From: Saccharothrix saharensis | Lineage (GTDB): Bacteria > Actinomycetota > Actinomycetes > Mycobacteriales > Pseudonocardiaceae | Reading direction: 5' to 3' | NCBI RefSeq assembly: GCF_006716745.1 | Contig: NZ_VFPP01000001.1 | Location: 1,178,001-1,242,000 of the forward strand | DNA length: 64,000 bases | Shown: positions 60,442-64,000 of the stretch, one piece after another | Layout: each line of letters starts with the position of its first letter | Numbering within the stretch: position 1 is the stretch's first letter | Notes under the pieces: model-generated | The model's input: only the letters and a program-made list of their open reading frames with translations | What the model was told of the DNA's origin: nothing | Databases searched by the model: none | Made by a program: the position numbers and the translations under genes

Positions 60442-61338
60442 TCACCCGGGGTTGTCGTGCAACCCGTGGGCGATCGCCCGCAGCACCTCGGCCCGGTCCG
60501 CATCGGCCAGGTTCGTGATGATGTTGTTCCGGAGCGGGTAGGGCACGGTGTGGTCGGCCGCCGGTGCCAGGAGGTAGCGGCGGTCGTCGCTGTCACCCTT
60601 CGTGGCCGCCTGGTGCGCCGCCTCGACCCGCATGACGGGATCCTCGGCGGGCTCGCGCGCGAACTCGCGCAGGAGGTCGAGGGCTTCACCGTGCCGGGTT
60701 TTCCCCACGAACCACAGGCGGTCATCGACCGACAGGGTGTCGCGCCGGGCGATTTCCGCGCAGAGCGCCCTGCCCTCACGATCGTGGGCCCATTTCAACG
60801 CGCTCGCCGCAGCTCTCAACTCCGCCGTGGTGACTCCGTCACCCGTGACCACGGCCCGGTACAGCGCGGTCCTCTGCTGCGGCTCGAAGTGCTCGACCGC
60901 CGCCTTCACCGCTCCTACCCGCTCGTCGAACGAGTATCCCCGGTTGGTCGCGATGCCGTGGAGGTGGCCGAAGGCAGAGTCGGGTGACACCGGCACCAGC
61001 AGGGCGATGGCGCGCTCCATGATCCGGAGGTGCCCACGGGCGTCCTCGATGATGCTCTCGAGGACGTGCGGCGTGGCCGCCCTCCGGTCGACATCCAGGT
61101 CCCGGAGCCGGGTTTCCGCCGGCACGGTCCGGTCGGACGCCAGGTCGACCACCACATCCGGACCTCGGCCGAAGCGCTTGACCAGGTACCACGTGAAGTC
61201 CACCCGCACCTCGGGCGTCGCGGTCCAGCGGTGGTCGTCCAGGTACTCGCCGAGGTGGCCCGGATTCCGGCTGTACAGGTCGTCCATCGCCTCGATGCGT
61301 TCGGCTGTGCCCGGCGCGCTCCCGATGACGCCGGTCAA
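60442..61338 (-). CDS. HEAT-like repeat protein of unknown function, possibly the 3' part of a frameshifted gene
   Basis: 298 residues from TTG 61336-61338 (GAGGGGGGAAGCG upstream), or 281 from ATG 61287. All-helical, with tandem segments that resemble alpha-solenoid units (FDERVGAVKAAVEHFEPQQ, VMRVEAAHQAATKGDSDD, LRNNIITNLADADRAEVLRA). No enzyme motif or signal. The TTG start follows a six-C run (61,344-61,349); deleting one base would join this frame to the upstream one ending IAHDIDPVEG. It may therefore be the end of a single ancestral gene from 62,071. Confidence 0.6.
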   Translation of the reverse strand: MTGVIGSAPGTAERIEAMDDLYSRNPGHLGEYLDDHRWTATPEVRVDFTWYLVKRFGRGPDVVVDLASDRTVPAETRLRDLDVDRRAATPHVLESIIEDARGHLRIMERAIALLVPVSPDSAFGHLHGIATNRGYSFDERVGAVKAAVEHFEPQQRTALYRAVVTGDGVTTAELRAAASALKWAHDREGRALCAEIARRDTLSVDDRLWFVGKTRHGEALDLLREFAREPAEDPVMRVEAAHQAATKGDSDDRRYLLAPAADHTVPYPLRNNIITNLADADRAEVLRAIAHGLHDNPG

Positions 61339-61339
61339 C

Positions 61340-62071
61340 GCTTCCCCCCTCGACCGGGTCGATGTCGTGGGCGATCAGCGATGCCGCTCGGCGATCGGAG
61401 TGGGTGGGTTCCGGGTCGGAGGCAATCGCCGTGTACAGGTCGAACGCCTTGCGGGGATCGTGGAGCCGGACGAACCCGGTCGCCTCGATGCGGACCGGCC
61501 GTGGTGCGGTCGGGCAGCGGCCCGTCCAGCCACGCCCAGCGCGGTGGGCAGGTCACGTCCGGCCAGCACCACGAGTACCCAGTGGCGGACCGAGCAGCGC
61601 ACGCGGGGGTCGACCACCAGGTGCTCGCCGACGGGGACCGCGCGTTCAGGGTGGATGCCGTGCAACGCGACGAAGGCCCGGTACCGTCCGGTTCCGTATT
61701 TCAACGTCCGCGCGAGGGCGGTCAAGGATTCGACGGCCTCATCGCGGTCGACCTCCGCGTACCACCCGGCGTACCGGTACCACGCGGCGTCCGGGGCGTG
61801 CCCCTTCACCAGTGCGCGCAGCGCCTCGCGCGCCGCCGCCACGACGCCAGGGGGGAACGGGGACACCGCGGCTGATCAGGGCCGCTACGAATCCCGCGTT
61901 CCACCGGCGGATCACCGGCCACGTCAGGCGGCGCAGCCGCCCTTCCACGTCGACACCCGCTTCGCGCCGGCTCCGCACCGACGCGATCGCGGCCTCCTGG
62001 TCCGGCCACGGCCACGTCCACCGCGGGCGCAGGACGCGGTGGACCGCGCGGCTGTCCGGTGGCTCGTCCAC
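61340..62071 (-). pseudogene. frameshifted 5' part of the HEAT-like gene
   Basis: Begins at GTG 62069-62071 (GGGAG nine bases before) with DEPPDSRAVHRVLRPRW and reads to GFVAALISRGVPVP. A six-G run at 61,850-61,855 throws the frame; one base fewer restores PGVVAAAREALRALVKGHAP and AWYRYAGWYAEVDRDEAVE. A second shift at about 61,500-61,530 leads to VRIEATGFVRLHDPRKAFDL and ASLIAHDIDPVEG, which runs into the next gene's start. Three indels, two of them in homopolymers, point to a recent pseudogene or to assembly error. Confidence 0.65.
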
Positions 62072-62363
62072 GGATGCCGACTCCCTTCGTGACCGGGTGC
62101 GCGGGAGCCTGGCCGCCGACTGCCTCCATGGAGCGGATCGGCCCGTCCGCAATGCGACCACGACTCCGCTCGTCGCAGACCGCAGAAGTGCCGAGTGCCG
62201 ATCGACGACGCGGGGCACGACGTCCGCTTCCCGGCGAACCTGCCCCTGGCCTGCGGCGTCGAAACCCACACGCTGACCGGTCATCGGCCGACAACCGACC
62301 AGAGCGTGATCTTCAATCGATCGGTTGATGTCTCCGGTGAGCCCGGCTGCCACTGTCTGGATC

Positions 62364-63911
62364 ATGAGACGACTCCTGGGGGCGGCGGTCGCCGTCGGTG
62401 CGCTGGTGTTGGGTGCCGCGCCGGCCGTGGCGGGCGACAACGCCGCGGTGCGGACCGATACCGGCTTGGTACGGGGCACCACGAACGCGGATGTCCGTTC
62501 TTTCGAGGGGATCCCCTACGCCGCGCCACCGGTCGGCGACCTGCGCTGGCACTCGCCGGTGCCGCCGGCGCCGTGGTCCGGTGTGCGGGACGCGACCCGG
62601 CCCGGCGCTCGCTGTCCTCAGGCCAGTACCGGCGGCCGACCGGCCAGTGTCACCGAGGACTGCCTCTACCTCGACGTCACCACACCCCGTGCGGCCAGGA
62701 AGGCACCGGTGCTGGTGTGGCTGCACGGTGGCGGGCTCATGAACGGCGCTGGTAGCGACTACCTGCCGACCCGGCTGGTCGAGCAAGGCGGTCTGGTCGT
62801 GGTGACCGTCAACTACCGGCTGGGGAACCTCGGTTTCCTCGGGTTCCCCGGGCTCGCGAACGGCGGCGCGTTCGGTGTCGAGGACCAACAGGCGGCGCTG
62901 CGCTGGGTGCGGCGCAACATCGCGCGGTTCGGTGGCGACCCGGACAACGTCACCCTGGCCGGGGAGTCCGCCGGGGCGCACTCGGTGTGCGCACAACTCG
63001 CCTCGCCGGGCGCGGCCGGGTTGTTCCAGCGGGCGATCGCCCAGAGCACGCCCTGTGCACCGGGCCTCTCCGCGGGCGCCGACCTGCGGCCGGTACTGGA
63101 CGTGCCGCTGTTCGTACCGCACGAGTGGCACCAGGGACATGGCCAGAACGTCGCCACCCACCTGGGCTGCACGACACTCGAGTGCCTGCGGGGCAAGCCG
63201 GTACCGGACCTGCTCGCCGCGCCGGTGTTCCCCCTGCCCGCGTTCGGGAACACGGTGCTGCCGGAGGACCCCGCGGTGGCGGTACCGGCCGGGCGGTTCA
63301 ACCACGTGCCGCTGCTGACCGGCATCACCCGCGACGAGGGCACGTTCTTCGCACCGCTGCTGCTCCCGGATCTCGACCCCGATGACTACCTGACCGCGTT
63401 GACCGAGCACTTCGGACCGCACGCCGAGGCAATCGCACAGCGGTACCCGCTCGAACAGCACGCCGGCTCCGCGGTGCGGGCGGTGGCCGCGATCATGACC
63501 GACCTCGACTGGGCGTGGCTGCAACGCGCCGCGGATCGCCGGTTCGCGACCGAGATCCCGGTGTACGCCTATGAGTTCCTCGACCGCACGGCACCGGCGA
63601 TCCCCGAGTTCCCTCCCGGTGTCGAGCCACTCGCCGCACACGGCTCCGAGCTGCGGTACCTGTTCGACCTGCGCTCCGACGACGTGGCGCTGACAACCGC
63701 ACAGCGCCTCCTCGGCGACCGGATGATCGACTACTGGGCCCGCTTCGCGACCACCGGCAACCCCAACCGGCCAGGCCTACCGGCGTGGCCCCGCGTCGAC
63801 CCGGCGGACACCACGCCGTACGTACAAGGCCTCGACCTCGGCCGGATCGGACCGTTCGACCGGGCGACGGAACACGACCTGGCCTTCTGGGACGCGCTCG
63901 CACACCGGTGA
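62364..63911 (+). CDS. secreted type-B carboxylesterase
   Basis: 515 residues from ATG 62364; the frame upstream to 62,325 is not needed. Signal peptide RRLLGAAVAVGALVLGAAPA. Type-B family motifs: EDCLYLDVTTP, LVWLHGGGLMNG (oxyanion), nucleophile Ser202 in LAGESAGAHSV, acid Glu in ITRDEGTFF, His in AAHGSELRYLF. Two Cys (CTTLECLR) may form a disulphide, typical for this family. It hydrolyses esters or carbamates outside the cell. Ends 89 bp before the window edge, where no further gene can be defined. Confidence 0.93.
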   Translation: MRRLLGAAVAVGALVLGAAPAVAGDNAAVRTDTGLVRGTTNADVRSFEGIPYAAPPVGDLRWHSPVPPAPWSGVRDATRPGARCPQASTGGRPASVTEDCLYLDVTTPRAARKAPVLVWLHGGGLMNGAGSDYLPTRLVEQGGLVVVTVNYRLGNLGFLGFPGLANGGAFGVEDQQAALRWVRRNIARFGGDPDNVTLAGESAGAHSVCAQLASPGAAGLFQRAIAQSTPCAPGLSAGADLRPVLDVPLFVPHEWHQGHGQNVATHLGCTTLECLRGKPVPDLLAAPVFPLPAFGNTVLPEDPAVAVPAGRFNHVPLLTGITRDEGTFFAPLLLPDLDPDDYLTALTEHFGPHAEAIAQRYPLEQHAGSAVRAVAAIMTDLDWAWLQRAADRRFATEIPVYAYEFLDRTAPAIPEFPPGVEPLAAHGSELRYLFDLRSDDVALTTAQRLLGDRMIDYWARFATTGNPNRPGLPAWPRVDPADTTPYVQGLDLGRIGPFDRATEHDLAFWDALAHR

Positions 63912-64000
63912 TCAGACCGGATCCCGGACATCGGCGTGCCCGACCGGCCGCGGGCGGGTGACGGAAACACACGTCGGGGGAGGAACGGGAAGCGCTCCTC

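Noticed and set aside
1..64000. tRNA, rRNA, CRISPR array or riboswitch
   Set aside because: No cloverleaf with a T-loop consensus, no rRNA segment and no spaced direct repeats were seen by eye; covariance-model searches were not possible.

Overview
The window is about 72% G+C, dense in GTG starts and 1-4 bp stop/start overlaps, and rich in Tat and lipoprotein signals, SARP/LAL-type regulation and secondary-metabolism genes. This points to a filamentous actinomycete; the gene repertoire is most like Pseudonocardiales (Saccharothrix, Actinosynnema or Lentzea type), but no rRNA or tRNA is present to fix the genus.

Layout. 1-3,068: 5' part of a secreted RHS/YD-type protein cut by the window edge. 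3,201-8,644: an isochorismatase-fold protein, a four-gene OpuC/ProU-type ABC importer, a Tat-exported SGNH protein and a small LuxR regulator. 8,743-25,814: the metabolic centre. It holds a PhzC-type DAHP synthase, a DhbA/EntA-like dehydrogenase, a PhzD-type isochorismatase and a PhzE-type ADIC synthase. It also holds two Tat-exported, probably bicovalent BBE-type flavoproteins, two FAD monooxygenases, an ACMSD-superfamily amidohydrolase, a cupin, and an ArsR-controlled MFS exporter. An IS701-type transposase gene and an IS110 wreck lie inside it. Together the enzymes look like a chorismate route to 3-hydroxyanthranilate followed by oxidative tailoring. A palindromic operator (TGTACG-N8-CGTACA) occurs twice before the MFS gene and once before the second monooxygenase, which ties both ends of the region together.

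25,944-38,561: self-protection and regulation. It contains a truncated ABC exporter, an esterase/TetR pair, a DrrAB-type exporter, a 1,086-residue SARP/NB-ARC/TPR regulator, a P450, and an antibiotic-resistance ABC-F gene with a leader ORF and hairpin that look like an attenuator. 38,669-50,513: an SDR, a two-component system with a VanY-like lipoprotein, several secreted or unknown proteins, a TetR/SDR pair, and a DUF4157 (eCIS core domain) protein with a C-terminal His/Cys domain that may be a toxin or effector.

50,920-63,911: carbohydrate and housekeeping-accessory functions. These are a GH27 alpha-galactosidase with a ricin-type lectin domain and LacI-like operators, a secreted Vgb-like beta-propeller protein, a complete sugar ABC importer with its MsmK-type ATPase, a PadR/membrane-protein pair, a frameshifted unknown gene, and a secreted type-B carboxylesterase. 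No CRISPR array, tRNA or rRNA was recognised.
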